Shown here: one piece after another, positions 1-8,083 of the stretch
Numbering within the stretch: the stretch's first letter is position 1
Layout of the letters: the number at the start of each line of letters is the position of its first letter
Source of the DNA: an uncultured Bacteroidaceae bacterium
Lineage (GTDB): Bacteria; Bacteroidota; Bacteroidia; Bacteroidales; Bacteroidaceae
Reading direction: 5' to 3'
Assembly (NCBI GenBank): GCA_934394435.1
Contig: CAKRRN010000026.1
Coordinates: 1 to 33,607, forward strand
DNA length: 33,607 nucleotides
Made by a program: the position numbers and the translations under genes
The notes under the pieces: generated by a model
Told to the model about the DNA's origin: nothing
Database searches by the model: none
The model's input: the letters and a program-made list of their open reading frames with translations, nothing else

Positions 1-131
1 AAAAAGTAAGCCGTCTTCATTGGCCAATGAAGTCATCTTCGTTGGCTATTGAAGTCGTCTTCATTGGCTATTGAAGATATATTACTTGAACATGGTGAAT
101 ACTATAATCCTCCTGTTTTATCAGGTGAGCC
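1..131. repeat. Right end of interspersed element: 22-bp tandem units plus terminal repeat
   Basis: Units of 22 bp are repeated head to tail from about 27 to 92, built on the pattern TTGAAG-nnn-TCTTC-nTTGGCTA. The unit at 71-92 (TTGAAGATATATTACTTGAA and 2 more bases) nearly matches a unit of the element at 8084-8537. The segment ends at 109-131 in CCTCCTGTTTTATCAGGTGA followed by GCC, which matches the right terminal repeat of that element (8510-8537). I read this as the right-hand part of a second copy whose left part lies outside the window. No coding potential is seen. Confidence 0.65.
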
Positions 132-205
132 GTCTTATTAGATGCTTGACAGACTATTTATGCCTTTTTGATTTTATAATGCAATAACGTTATAAAATAA
201 ATTTG

Positions 206-213
206 TATCTTTG
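206..213 (+). promoter_or_regulatory. Putative -7 box of the PH-domain gene
   Basis: TATCTTTG fits the Bacteroidetes -7 consensus TAnnTTTG and lies 34 nt before the ATG. No clear TTTG -33 box is present at the usual distance. A purine-rich AAGGAGA sits at 234-240, just upstream of the start, which is unusual for a phylum that generally does not rely on Shine-Dalgarno pairing. Confidence 0.5.
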
Positions 214-247
214 TCCATGTTAAATTTATTTATAAGGAGATAAAACC

Positions 248-796
248 ATGAGCAGCTACATCACCAAAAGCCTTGAAGAGGGCGAGTCAATTGTCTTGCG
301 TGGACATTATCACTGGACTTTCACAGCATGTCAAGTAATCTGGAGCTATATTTTTGGGTTGCTGTTTATCGGTTTGATGGTAGCTTCATATTTCTATCCA
401 GAACATGATTCTGTGTTAAATCTTGCAGAATGGCTATCTTTGGCTATAGCCTTGATGCTTTTTCTTTGGGGTTATATCCTTCGTTCTCGCACTGAGTTTG
501 CTGTTACGGACACGCGTTTTGTCCAAAAGGATGGCATTCTTGATATAGAAATTAAGGAAATTCCTTTATTCAAGGTAGAGACCGTGAATTTCTCACAAAC
601 ACTCCTGCAACGTTTTCTCGGGACGGGTGATATTGAGCTTGTGGGCAGCGGAGGCACTACCCATAAGCTTGTCTTTATTGCTCATCCAATGGAGGTAAAA
701 AAAGCCATAGCGAAAGCTATTGGTCAGAGAAAACAACCTTCCGCATCACTCAGCAGTACACAAAGTACAGAGTCTGATGATAATGCAAATGATTGA
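248..796 (+). CDS. Bacterial PH (bPH2/YdbS-like) domain membrane protein
   Basis: This 182-residue protein has two adjacent hydrophobic segments (about residues 25-50 and 60-80) followed by a bacterial pleckstrin-homology-like domain at about 83-155. The domain opens with LRSRTEFAVTDTRFVQKDG and contains the IKEIPLFKVETVNF and LGTGDIELVGSGG strands that are characteristic of this family. The tail (about 160-182) is polar and probably disordered. Members of the family are small membrane proteins of poorly known function, so no biochemical role can be assigned. The start is supported by the upstream AAGGAGA and the -7 box at 206-213. It converges with the transporter gene on the opposite strand, with 33 bp between their stops. 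Confidence 0.85.
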   Translation: MSSYITKSLEEGESIVLRGHYHWTFTACQVIWSYIFGLLFIGLMVASYFYPEHDSVLNLAEWLSLAIALMLFLWGYILRSRTEFAVTDTRFVQKDGILDIEIKEIPLFKVETVNFSQTLLQRFLGTGDIELVGSGGTTHKLVFIAHPMEVKKAIAKAIGQRKQPSASLSSTQSTESDDNAND

Positions 797-829
797 CACC
801 TCATGCAAAAACGGAAGTGCTTAATAGAC

Positions 830-1780
830 TCACCTTTTTGAGCGTTTCTGGTTGCATTTTCTAAATATCTGTGCGGCAATACTTCCAGAGAAGTTATGCC
901 ATACAGAGAACATTGCACCTGGTACTGCTGCCATGGGATACATGGCAAAGTGTGAGGTGGCAAGTGAAGTGGCAAGACCTGAGTTCTGCATTCCCACCTC
1001 GATGGCAATGGCTGTGCGTTTGCTTTTGTCGATGCCTAATATTTTTCCTGCCCCATAACCCAATGCCAGTCCAAGCAGGTTGTGCAGGATGACAACCGCT
1101 GCTACTATCATGCTGCAAGACAGGATGTTTGCAGCATTGTGTGCTACGATGATTCCGATTATGGCTGCTATAGATATTGTGGAAATCATGGGCAAGAGTG
1201 GAATGGCGCGTTTTGTCGTCTCATGAAAATAATGATTGATGGCAAATCCAAGTACGATGGGCACAATCACTACTTGTAGAATGCTCAGAAACATGCCCCA
1301 AACATCTACGTCTACAGTCTCTCCTGCTAATAGCAAGACCAGTGCAGGTGTGAGTATGGGGGCCAGTAGAGTGGAGACTCCCGTCATGGCAACACTCAGC
1401 GCAATGTCACCTTGTGCCAGATAACATATGACATTGCTGGCTGTTCCACCTGGACAGCATCCCACCAAGATTACTCCTATAGCCAGTTCTGTAGGCAGCG
1501 AGAGCACCTTGCAAAGCAACCATGCCAGCGCGGGCATGATGATGAATTGGGCAAGTTCACCAATAAGTATGTATGTGGGATGCAATAGTACAGGTTTGAA
1601 GTCTGCCGGTTTTAGTGTTAGTCCCATGCCGAACATCACCACGCCCAGCATAGGTGTGATGGCTTGAGTTCCTATCCATAGAAATGTGTCAGGCATGGTG
1701 AGAGCGACAACTGTGACAGCCAGCACCACCAGAGTGATGTTAGACGCAATCCATGATGAGATCTTGTATAGCTTTTTCAT
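830..1780 (-). CDS. Bile acid:sodium symporter (BASS) family transporter
   Basis: The 316-residue product is almost entirely hydrophobic, with roughly ten membrane segments, the expected size for the BASS family (ASBT/YocS/PanS-like). Two family signatures are visible: GCCPGGTASNV near residue 107, in the first crossover motif, and EVGMQNSGLA near residue 262, in the second. These form the sodium and substrate site in known structures. The true substrate of bacterial members is often not bile acid (pantoate and other organic anions are known), so only a sodium-coupled organic anion carrier can be claimed. It lies in the same direction as the membrane protein gene upstream (1823-2563), 42 bp apart, so co-transcription is possible. 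Confidence 0.88.
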   Translation of the reverse strand: MKKLYKISSWIASNITLVVLAVTVVALTMPDTFLWIGTQAITPMLGVVMFGMGLTLKPADFKPVLLHPTYILIGELAQFIIMPALAWLLCKVLSLPTELAIGVILVGCCPGGTASNVICYLAQGDIALSVAMTGVSTLLAPILTPALVLLLAGETVDVDVWGMFLSILQVVIVPIVLGFAINHYFHETTKRAIPLLPMISTISIAAIIGIIVAHNAANILSCSMIVAAVVILHNLLGLALGYGAGKILGIDKSKRTAIAIEVGMQNSGLATSLATSHFAMYPMAAVPGAMFSVWHNFSGSIAAQIFRKCNQKRSKR

Positions 1781-1822
1781 AAATTTCTATCAGATTGTTT
1801 TTTTCTTTCAATGAAAATCGCA

Positions 1823-2563
1823 TTAGAATTTCAAATATCTTGCCAATCCATATACATATCTTCGGAAGCCTGGTCTGTAGGTCAGCAAATGGTCAAACCA
1901 TCCAAGGTGCTTGTTAACTGTACGAACGACCATGCCTACATACACCATTGCAAACAGAGTGCCTATACCTACAATCTGCCATTGCCATGATCCAATCAGC
2001 AGGAAGCATAATAAGATAGCAAGTGCAACCAATGTGGTGTCTACCATAATTTTTGCTTTGGGGAATTTCATCCCAGACACTTTGCTGATTGCGACGGTAA
2101 TGCCCTCTCCAGGCATGGTTACAGATCCACATTTTATCTCTAACGCAATGCCAATACCCAGTATGGTGCATCCTGCTATTTGTACAAGTGCATTGCACAC
2201 GATGTTACTGCAGACCAACCACCCTGTCAGGAACATATTAAGATCTATGAGCATACCGAAGAAGAATCCAACGAGAAGCTGAAACAACTGGACCCACTCA
2301 AAGTTTCTTCTAAGTATCAGAATCTGCGCTACTACAAAGAGTGCGTTCATCGCGATGGTATAGGTGCCAATGGTCCATGCTGGAATTTCTCTGATGACAG
2401 TTCCTGCAGAAGACATCACGTAAGGGATTGTTGAGATAACGCTGGAGCCCAGCTGACTGCGAACGCATACGGCTACCCCCAGTGTCATAATATATAATGA
2501 GACGAGAAGCAGAATGTGTTGCCACGCGAACGAAATAATGAAATCTTTCTTTATTGAAATCAT
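1823..2563 (-). CDS. YczE/YitT-like (DUF6198-type) integral membrane protein
   Basis: This 246-residue protein has about five or six hydrophobic segments and the layout of the YczE/YyaS group: an N-terminal LGVAVCVRSQLGSS, a central GMLIDLNMF, and GIALEIKCGSVTMPGEG in the second half. The Pro-Gly-Glu-Gly loop is the most recognisable feature. The family is common in Firmicutes and Bacteroidetes, and its transport role is not established. The basic C-terminus (FRRYVYGLARYLKF) is probably cytoplasmic. It is followed by the BASS transporter on the same strand. No good promoter match was found in the AT-rich stretch before the start. Confidence 0.75.
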   Translation of the reverse strand: MISIKKDFIISFAWQHILLLVSLYIMTLGVAVCVRSQLGSSVISTIPYVMSSAGTVIREIPAWTIGTYTIAMNALFVVAQILILRRNFEWVQLFQLLVGFFFGMLIDLNMFLTGWLVCSNIVCNALVQIAGCTILGIGIALEIKCGSVTMPGEGITVAISKVSGMKFPKAKIMVDTTLVALAILLCFLLIGSWQWQIVGIGTLFAMVYVGMVVRTVNKHLGWFDHLLTYRPGFRRYVYGLARYLKF

Positions 2564-2639
2564 CTTATTTTGTTTTTTTTATATTTTATCTAAAGCTGAT
2601 ACGTATGACTGGTTAATGGATATGAGAAGACACATTTGT

Positions 2640-5135
2640 CTATTGAGTTTCCTGTTTTTCCCATTGTAGTCGATTTTTGGGTAAGTCAGCATGTTCTCTT
2701 TGAAAGTTCTCGTATGCTTGTTGTTGGCAAGGAGAGAGCTTTATGATGTTTTGTGATATCTCTTGCATCCATCGGCGTAATGAGCATTCAAAACTATCAG
2801 AATTGGCAAATGGAAAATGCTTGTTTTGCTCGACAAACTGTGCCAGCATCAAGAGTCCTTCCTCAAAGGATTTGCAAGATAAAGACTTAACAGGCATTCC
2901 GTTTTTGTCATATTCCGAACGTAAGGGTATCTCTATCCATTGCAAGTCAGGTGTGATTGTGACGCCATATGCGCTGGTTACAATTTCCGCAAATCGTTTT
3001 GCTATGATATCATGGTCAGGCGTGTCCTCTGGCACATATTTCGAGATAGGATATCTGCTCACCTTCCATAAGTTGTAATAACAATCTTTGCTAATTTGAT
3101 CGAAGGCAGTGCGCCACTTAAAACTACTCAGCAGTGGAGCGTCAATATGGTATGCTATTCCTTTTAGAGTGATGAAGTCTCTTGTTTTTTTTGTAGTTGT
3201 GGATGTCTGTTTGTCTGGTATTGGTTTGTCCTCTTGTTTATCCAGCATGTTCCATGCTTCACCCTCGTCTGTGGAGAGTCCCTTATGTGCGCGTATAGCC
3301 TGTAGGAAGGTGGTTCCCAATGATTCTTGCTTGTGCTTGCCTATACCAGACACAGAACCAAAAGATGTGATGTCTTCTGGTTGGATGGAGGCCAGATAAT
3401 GCAAGGTCTTGTCTCCAAAAATGATATATGGGGGGACGTGCTTCTCTGCTGCAATTTTCGACCTGAGTTGCCTTAGTTTTTCAAAAAGCTCCATGTCTTC
3501 GTTTATTCCATCTAATGCAAGTATGGATTGGGCTTCCTCTTGATTTTTTTGCTTTCTCCCCTTTACTGTAAAATCCTCATGGGATATGACCGCCAGTTGT
3601 GCTTGCTTACGACCGTATAAGATATCCTCTCCTTGAGGTGTTACATGGATGTGGGAATTATCCAAGTAATTGATTTCAATATATCCCAGGTGTAGCATCT
3701 GAAGCAGATAGTCTTGCCAGTCTTTGAAAGAAATATCTCGTCCGCATCCATAAGTTTTTAGTTGCTGGAATCCGCGTCTTAAAACTTCTTGGTTGGCTGT
3801 TCCGCGTAGGATATCTGTCAAAAGTGTGAAACCTACTTGTTGTTTGGTACGCATGATTGCAGAGAGAGCCTTTTGCACCAGTATTGTCCCATCGAACCTT
3901 TGTGGCGGATTTTTACATACATCACAGTTGCCACAATCGTGATCCATAGATTCGCCAAGGTAGTTAAGCAGGATTCTGCGCCTACACACTTGGCTCTCTG
4001 CATAATCGCGCATCCGCTCCAACTTTTCATTGTTGATATCCTTTTGGTCGCTTTCTTCCGCGAATTTCTTTAGCATGATAATGTCACCTACTTGGTAAAA
4101 CAGGATTGTCTCGCATGCAAGTCCGTCACGGCCTCCGCGTCCTATTTCTTGATAGTAGTTTTCAATGCTTTTGGGCAGGTTGTAGTGCACGATAAAGCGT
4201 ACGTTGCTCTTGTCTATGCCCATGCCGAAAGCGATGGTAGCACATACAATCTCTATCTCGTCGTTGATAAAAGCTTCTTGTACTGCATCGCGCTCTGATG
4301 CAGACAGCCCAGCATGGTAAGCTCTTGCTTTGATGCCTTTCTCTCTTAGTTTCTCAGCAACACTTTCACTGGTTTTTCTGCTCATGCAGTATACAATACC
4401 ACTTTCTCCCTTGTGTTTGGCAATCGTCTGCAACAGACATCTCAGTTTATCCTTGGCAGAATAACCTCTGCGAACGTCTAATGAAAGATTGGGGCGGTCA
4501 AACGAACTTACAAATACTTTTGCTTTTCCAGTAATGTCTTCTTTTAGGTGTAGCTGCTGCACGATATCCTCTTGCGTCAGCTTGTCTGCTGTGGCTGTGA
4601 AAGCAGCTATGGGCGTGTTGGGGAATATGTCGTGCAACACTCCCAATTGTGTGTATTCAGGTCGGAAATCATGACCCCATTGCGAGATACAATGTGCTTC
4701 ATCTATGGCAAACAGGCTTATCTTGAGCGTGTTGCCTGGATCGTTTGCTGTGGTATGTTGAAAGATACCATATTTCAGTTCTGAGAGCAGTCTTTCCGGT
4801 GACACATAAAGCAATTTATATTCTCCCTTGATGGCTTTTTCTGATATCAAACGGTTTTCTTGTTCGGTGGCGTTGCTATTTAGGGCAGCGGCTTTGATGC
4901 CATTGGCTTGCAAGGCTTCCACTTGATCTTTCATCAATGATATAAGTGGAGAAACCACAATGGTCGTACCTTCCATTATCAATGCCGGTATCTGATAACA
5001 TATGCTTTTGCCTCCACCTGTAGGCATGAGTACAAGACAGTCGTTTCCGCCAAGTATGTGGCAGATGATATCTTCCTGCATAGGACGGAAATGATCGTAT
5101 CCGAAATAGCTCTTAAGAGCCTCTTGTATGTTCAT
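2640..5135 (-). CDS. recQ: ATP-dependent DNA helicase RecQ, with long C-terminal extension
   Basis: This is an 831-residue 3'-5' helicase for recombination and fork repair. Walker A is MPTGGGKS with Lys43, the helicase box is DEAH at 145-148 followed by the aromatic-rich loop CISQWGHDFRPEY, and motif VI is IGRGGRDG at 331-338. A Zn-binding RQC subdomain uses Cys384, 401, 404 and 407. A winged-helix region follows at about 415-520, and an HRDC domain at about 545-615 (FEKLRQLRSKIAAEKHVPPY). Residues 620-831 form an extra region beyond the roughly 600 residues of the E. coli enzyme; it has a Thr/Lys-rich linker (about 636-652) and then a folded-looking part of unknown function. The gene starts 9 bp after the GH5 stop, so it should be transcribed with GH5 and the araC gene. 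Confidence 0.95.
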   Translation of the reverse strand: MNIQEALKSYFGYDHFRPMQEDIICHILGGNDCLVLMPTGGGKSICYQIPALIMEGTTIVVSPLISLMKDQVEALQANGIKAAALNSNATEQENRLISEKAIKGEYKLLYVSPERLLSELKYGIFQHTTANDPGNTLKISLFAIDEAHCISQWGHDFRPEYTQLGVLHDIFPNTPIAAFTATADKLTQEDIVQQLHLKEDITGKAKVFVSSFDRPNLSLDVRRGYSAKDKLRCLLQTIAKHKGESGIVYCMSRKTSESVAEKLREKGIKARAYHAGLSASERDAVQEAFINDEIEIVCATIAFGMGIDKSNVRFIVHYNLPKSIENYYQEIGRGGRDGLACETILFYQVGDIIMLKKFAEESDQKDINNEKLERMRDYAESQVCRRRILLNYLGESMDHDCGNCDVCKNPPQRFDGTILVQKALSAIMRTKQQVGFTLLTDILRGTANQEVLRRGFQQLKTYGCGRDISFKDWQDYLLQMLHLGYIEINYLDNSHIHVTPQGEDILYGRKQAQLAVISHEDFTVKGRKQKNQEEAQSILALDGINEDMELFEKLRQLRSKIAAEKHVPPYIIFGDKTLHYLASIQPEDITSFGSVSGIGKHKQESLGTTFLQAIRAHKGLSTDEGEAWNMLDKQEDKPIPDKQTSTTTKKTRDFITLKGIAYHIDAPLLSSFKWRTAFDQISKDCYYNLWKVSRYPISKYVPEDTPDHDIIAKRFAEIVTSAYGVTITPDLQWIEIPLRSEYDKNGMPVKSLSCKSFEEGLLMLAQFVEQNKHFPFANSDSFECSLRRWMQEISQNIIKLSPCQQQAYENFQREHADLPKNRLQWEKQETQ

Positions 5136-5144
5136 GTCTGTTTC

Positions 5145-6167
5145 CTAATTTGTAATCTTGTATTGCTTAATCATTTTCAGCAATGGATCTGTAGTCGGAT
5201 AGGAGAATCCGTTGTTTCTTACTTCTCGTGTAAGGTTCCATACCAAGACCATGGATGCTCCTCCGTTCAGATAGACATCGAATTTCTTTTTCATAGCTTC
5301 CACGCGTGTCATCAGACTTGTACGACAGGGATTGGGACCACTTTCTATCCCTGTCTCACTGATGATGAGAGGTTTCCCAAGTTCGTGCATCATGCGCAAG
5401 GCTGTCTGGAAGTGTGGGCTTTCTATTTGATTGGACTCTTGATAGTCATAATCGTATTCGTGCATGGCACCCACGTCAACATATTGACTACAGAATAAAC
5501 TTTGATATCCCTTTTTGCCTCCATATGCCCATGGGCCGTAGCATCCCACAGTAGTGAGGTGGTTAGGATCGATGCCTTTGACCACGCTTGCCACAGTATC
5601 AATAAAATGAGCAAGTACGGATGGTTTTGCCTCACCAGGCTCATTTATAATCTCCCACATAGCGACAGTTGGTTCGTTGCGATATTTCTGTACGGTACGT
5701 ATCACATGAGGCAAATATTCTTGTTTATAACCTTCTTCGTACCATGTTGGTATTTTGCCACTGTTGTCTCCATGGGGCGCTCCATCGAAATGTCCGCAAG
5801 AGCTTCTTCCGTCACCGAGTGAGAGGATTAGTCGCACGTGGTGACGCTTAGCAGTGGCGACTATGCCGTCCAGTTGTGTGTCATTACCAGGAAAAGCCCA
5901 TGTACGTATGACAAAATCCTTGGGTAGAGTGGCAAACAGGGAGTCTGTCTGTTGTGGGTTGAAGTTTTCCCATGGATGTCCGCATCCAGAAAGTGTGAAA
6001 ATATTTGTCCCCGCACATCGGAAGGGTTTCCCATGCAACATCAGTTGTGTACCTTGGCAGTAAATGAAATCGCTGTGCCTCTTCTTTGCCTGTATCTCGG
6101 TTACATTCAGCAGAAGCGCCAGTGCTAAAAGTACATGAGATATTCTAAACAGTTTCTGTTTCATCAT
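5145..6167 (-). CDS. Secreted glycoside hydrolase, family 5-like (beta-mannanase/cellulase type)
   Basis: This 340-residue protein has an N-terminal signal peptide (MMKQKLFRIS, a hydrophobic core, and probable cleavage after IQA near residue 27), so it is periplasmic or outer-membrane directed. It folds as a (beta/alpha)8 hydrolase of clan GH-A. The acid/base motif is WEIINEP with Glu176, and the nucleophile motif is IISETG with Glu271. HEYDY near 236 and VLVWNLTRE near 312 fit the usual His/Tyr and Trp subsite positions. The WEIxNEP context and overall length resemble GH5 mannanases, but linkage specificity cannot be read from sequence. Only 4 bp separate it from the upstream araC gene, suggesting regulation by that protein in response to a sugar. 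Confidence 0.85.
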   Translation of the reverse strand: MMKQKLFRISHVLLALALLLNVTEIQAKKRHSDFIYCQGTQLMLHGKPFRCAGTNIFTLSGCGHPWENFNPQQTDSLFATLPKDFVIRTWAFPGNDTQLDGIVATAKRHHVRLILSLGDGRSSCGHFDGAPHGDNSGKIPTWYEEGYKQEYLPHVIRTVQKYRNEPTVAMWEIINEPGEAKPSVLAHFIDTVASVVKGIDPNHLTTVGCYGPWAYGGKKGYQSLFCSQYVDVGAMHEYDYDYQESNQIESPHFQTALRMMHELGKPLIISETGIESGPNPCRTSLMTRVEAMKKKFDVYLNGGASMVLVWNLTREVRNNGFSYPTTDPLLKMIKQYKITN

Positions 6168-6171
6168 ATTG

Positions 6172-7074
6172 TCAGTTGCCTGGCTCCATTTCTCTGAAAT
6201 CAGAAGGCAGATGACCTGTCTGTCTTTTGAATAATTTTACAAAATAGGATGGGTCTTCAAATCCAAGCTCTGCTGATATTTCCTTTATCATCATATTGGA
6301 ATAGCGTACCATACGTTTTGCTTCCAGTATGATACGGTCATTGATAAGTGTAAGAGGTGTTTTGCCGGAGCACTCGTTTACGCTTTTGTGCAGAGTACGA
6401 ATAGCCACATTCAGTCGGTCGGCATAATCCTGTACGGTGTGTAGATGAGTGTATTCCTGCTCCAGCATTTTTCGAAACTGTATGAAGAGCTGATGAGAAG
6501 GCTTCAGATTATCCAGTTTCTCTTGTGCCTCGTGTGTACCGTAACGTTCTATCTTAGCCATGAAGATACACAGAAGTGACTTCAGGATATCTATATTCCC
6601 AAACTCTCCTTGCCTTTTCGATTCATCTTCCATTTCTTGAACCAGCGGTAGTAGCAGTTTTTCCGTTTTTTCATCTATAATATAATAAGGTACGGAATCA
6701 TAGTTGTGGAAGGCATTGTATTTCAAAAACAATTGGTTAATGGCAGAACTTATGGATGCGCTGTCTTTCATCATGTCTGTACACATCTTTATAGCTACTC
6801 CCTTGTAGCCTTCCTTCTTGTCGAAGTGATGAACCTGGCCTGGTGAAAGGAAAAATATTGTGCCTGGTTTTACTCTATAGTCTGTGAAATCTACAGTATG
6901 AAGCCCTGTACCTTCCTGAAACCAGAGGATTTCGTAGAATGAGTGTACATGGGCTAAACAATCGTCTACTTCGCTTGCCATGAATAGTTCTGGCATGTGT
7001 TCAACTTTGAAGCCGTTGCCTCCTGGGGCATTGCATACGGCTGGATACATCTGAAAGAGTTTGTCTGTTGTCAT
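6172..7074 (-). CDS. AraC family transcriptional regulator with N-terminal cupin-type sensor
   Basis: The product has 300 residues from the ATG at 7074. A longer form starting at a TTG (7086) is possible but would lie over a -7-like sequence (CAAAAATA on the plus strand at 7084-7091). Residues about 20-120 look like the AraC-type cupin ligand-binding domain (HSFYEILWFQEGTG, PGTIFFLSPGQVHHF). The C-terminal ~100 residues hold the double helix-turn-helix, including IKEISAELGFEDPSYFVKLF and the terminal TGHLPSDFRE signature. It precedes the GH5 hydrolase by 4 bp and is divergent from rubrerythrin. The natural inference is a sugar-responsive activator of the GH5 gene; the effector is unknown. Confidence 0.9.
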   Translation of the reverse strand: MTTDKLFQMYPAVCNAPGGNGFKVEHMPELFMASEVDDCLAHVHSFYEILWFQEGTGLHTVDFTDYRVKPGTIFFLSPGQVHHFDKKEGYKGVAIKMCTDMMKDSASISSAINQLFLKYNAFHNYDSVPYYIIDEKTEKLLLPLVQEMEDESKRQGEFGNIDILKSLLCIFMAKIERYGTHEAQEKLDNLKPSHQLFIQFRKMLEQEYTHLHTVQDYADRLNVAIRTLHKSVNECSGKTPLTLINDRIILEAKRMVRYSNMMIKEISAELGFEDPSYFVKLFKRQTGHLPSDFREMEPGN

Positions 7075-7175
7075 AACGAAGTGCAAAAATAAGAATTTAA
7101 TGGTAAATTTCTGCAGAACTATGGAATATATTTATTTTGTGCAGAAAAAGACCATTGATGTGCACGTTTGTTTTC

Positions 7176-7205
7176 TTTGTTGACTATTGTTGTTGTGTAA
7201 TTTTG
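7176..7205 (+). promoter_or_regulatory. Promoter of rubrerythrin-rubredoxin operon
   Basis: TTTG at 7176-7179 and TAATTTTG at 7198-7205 are separated by 18 nt, close to the Bacteroidetes -33/-7 consensus. The predicted transcript would have a leader of roughly 35 nt before the ATG at 7246. Confidence 0.7.
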
Positions 7206-7245
7206 CATCAGATAAAACAAACATAAACTTTTAAACATTATCACT

Positions 7246-7785
7246 ATGGCAAACAAATATTCGGGAACACAGACAGAAAAGAACCTTGAGGCTGCTTTTG
7301 CAGGAGAGTCACAGGCACGTAACAAGTATACTTATTTTGCCTCACGTGCAAAGAAGGATGGGTTCGAACAGATTGCATCTATATTCTTGCAGACAGCAGA
7401 TAATGAGAAGGAACATGCAAAACTCTGGTTCAAGGAACTCCAGGGGATAGGGTCAACCGCAGAGAATCTTGTGGCTGCTGCAGAGGGAGAGAACTATGAA
7501 TGGACAGATATGTATGAAGGCTTTGCAAAGACTGCTGATGAGGAAGGCTTTCATGAGCTTGCAGCAAAGTTTAGATTAGTGGCTGCCATAGAAAAACGTC
7601 ATGAAGAGCGTTACCGTGCCTTATTGCACAATGTAGAGGCGCAGGAAGTATTTAAAAAGAGTGAGGTGAAAGTTTGGGAATGCCGCAATTGCGGACATAT
7701 CGTAGTGGGTACAGAAGCTCCAAAGGTTTGTCCAACTTGTGCCCATCCGCAGTCCTACTTTGAACTGCATGTAGATAATTTCTGA
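7246..7785 (+). CDS. rbr: Rubrerythrin
   Basis: Rubrerythrin is a cytoplasmic non-haem di-iron peroxidase that reduces hydrogen peroxide in anaerobes. The 179 residues match the normal length. The ferritin-like four-helix domain (about 1-135) carries the di-iron ligands seen as EAAFAGE with Glu21, EKEH with Glu54 and His57, and EKRH with Glu116 and His119. The C-terminal rubredoxin-like domain has two CxxC pairs, at Cys146/149 and Cys162/165, which hold a single iron that feeds electrons to the di-iron site. The rubredoxin gene follows 41 nt downstream and is the likely electron donor, making a compact peroxide-defence operon. Confidence 0.97.
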   Translation: MANKYSGTQTEKNLEAAFAGESQARNKYTYFASRAKKDGFEQIASIFLQTADNEKEHAKLWFKELQGIGSTAENLVAAAEGENYEWTDMYEGFAKTADEEGFHELAAKFRLVAAIEKRHEERYRALLHNVEAQEVFKKSEVKVWECRNCGHIVVGTEAPKVCPTCAHPQSYFELHVDNF

Positions 7786-7826
7786 GAAAAGAATAACATT
7801 GTTAATTACATAAAAAAGGAAAACGT

Positions 7827-7988
7827 ATGAAAAAGTATGTATGCGATGTATGTGGGTGGGAGTATGATCCTGCCGTAGGTGTGCCCGAAGCAGGTATTCC
7901 TGCAGGAACCGCTTTTGAGGATCTCCCTGATGATTTTGAATGTCCTGTATGCTCAGTTGGTAAAGACCAGTTTTCTGTAGCAGAGTAA
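7827..7988 (+). CDS. Rubredoxin
   Basis: This is a 53-residue one-iron electron carrier. The Fe(Cys)4 site is formed by CDVCG (Cys6, Cys9) and CPVCSVGK (Cys39, Cys42), and the family signature residues WEYDPAVG and DLPDDFECPVC are intact. It lacks the short N-terminal or membrane extensions of other rubredoxins. Its position directly behind rubrerythrin, followed by a strong terminator at 7998-8036, indicates that the two form one transcript in which rubredoxin reduces rubrerythrin. The gene is small but its identity is unambiguous. Confidence 0.96.
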   Translation: MKKYVCDVCGWEYDPAVGVPEAGIPAGTAFEDLPDDFECPVCSVGKDQFSVAE

Positions 7989-7997
7989 TAAAACCGC

Positions 7998-8036
7998 AAA
8001 AGTCCCTTTCTGTACTATTTCAGATAGGGACTTTTT
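7998..8036 (+). terminator. Rho-independent terminator after rubredoxin
   Basis: AAAAGTCCCT (7998-8007) pairs with AGGGACTTTT (8026-8035), followed by T residues. It starts 10 nt after the rubredoxin stop. Confidence 0.88.
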
Positions 8037-8083
8037 GCTTTATGATTGTTTCGCTGCAATTATTCGGATTGGGAAGTTAAGGG

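Noticed and set aside
7084..7091. Promoter-like box just before the first araC start codon
   Set aside because: It matches TAnnTTTG on the minus strand but lies 10 bp from the ATG, which would leave almost no leader; I use it only to prefer ATG 7074 over TTG 7086.
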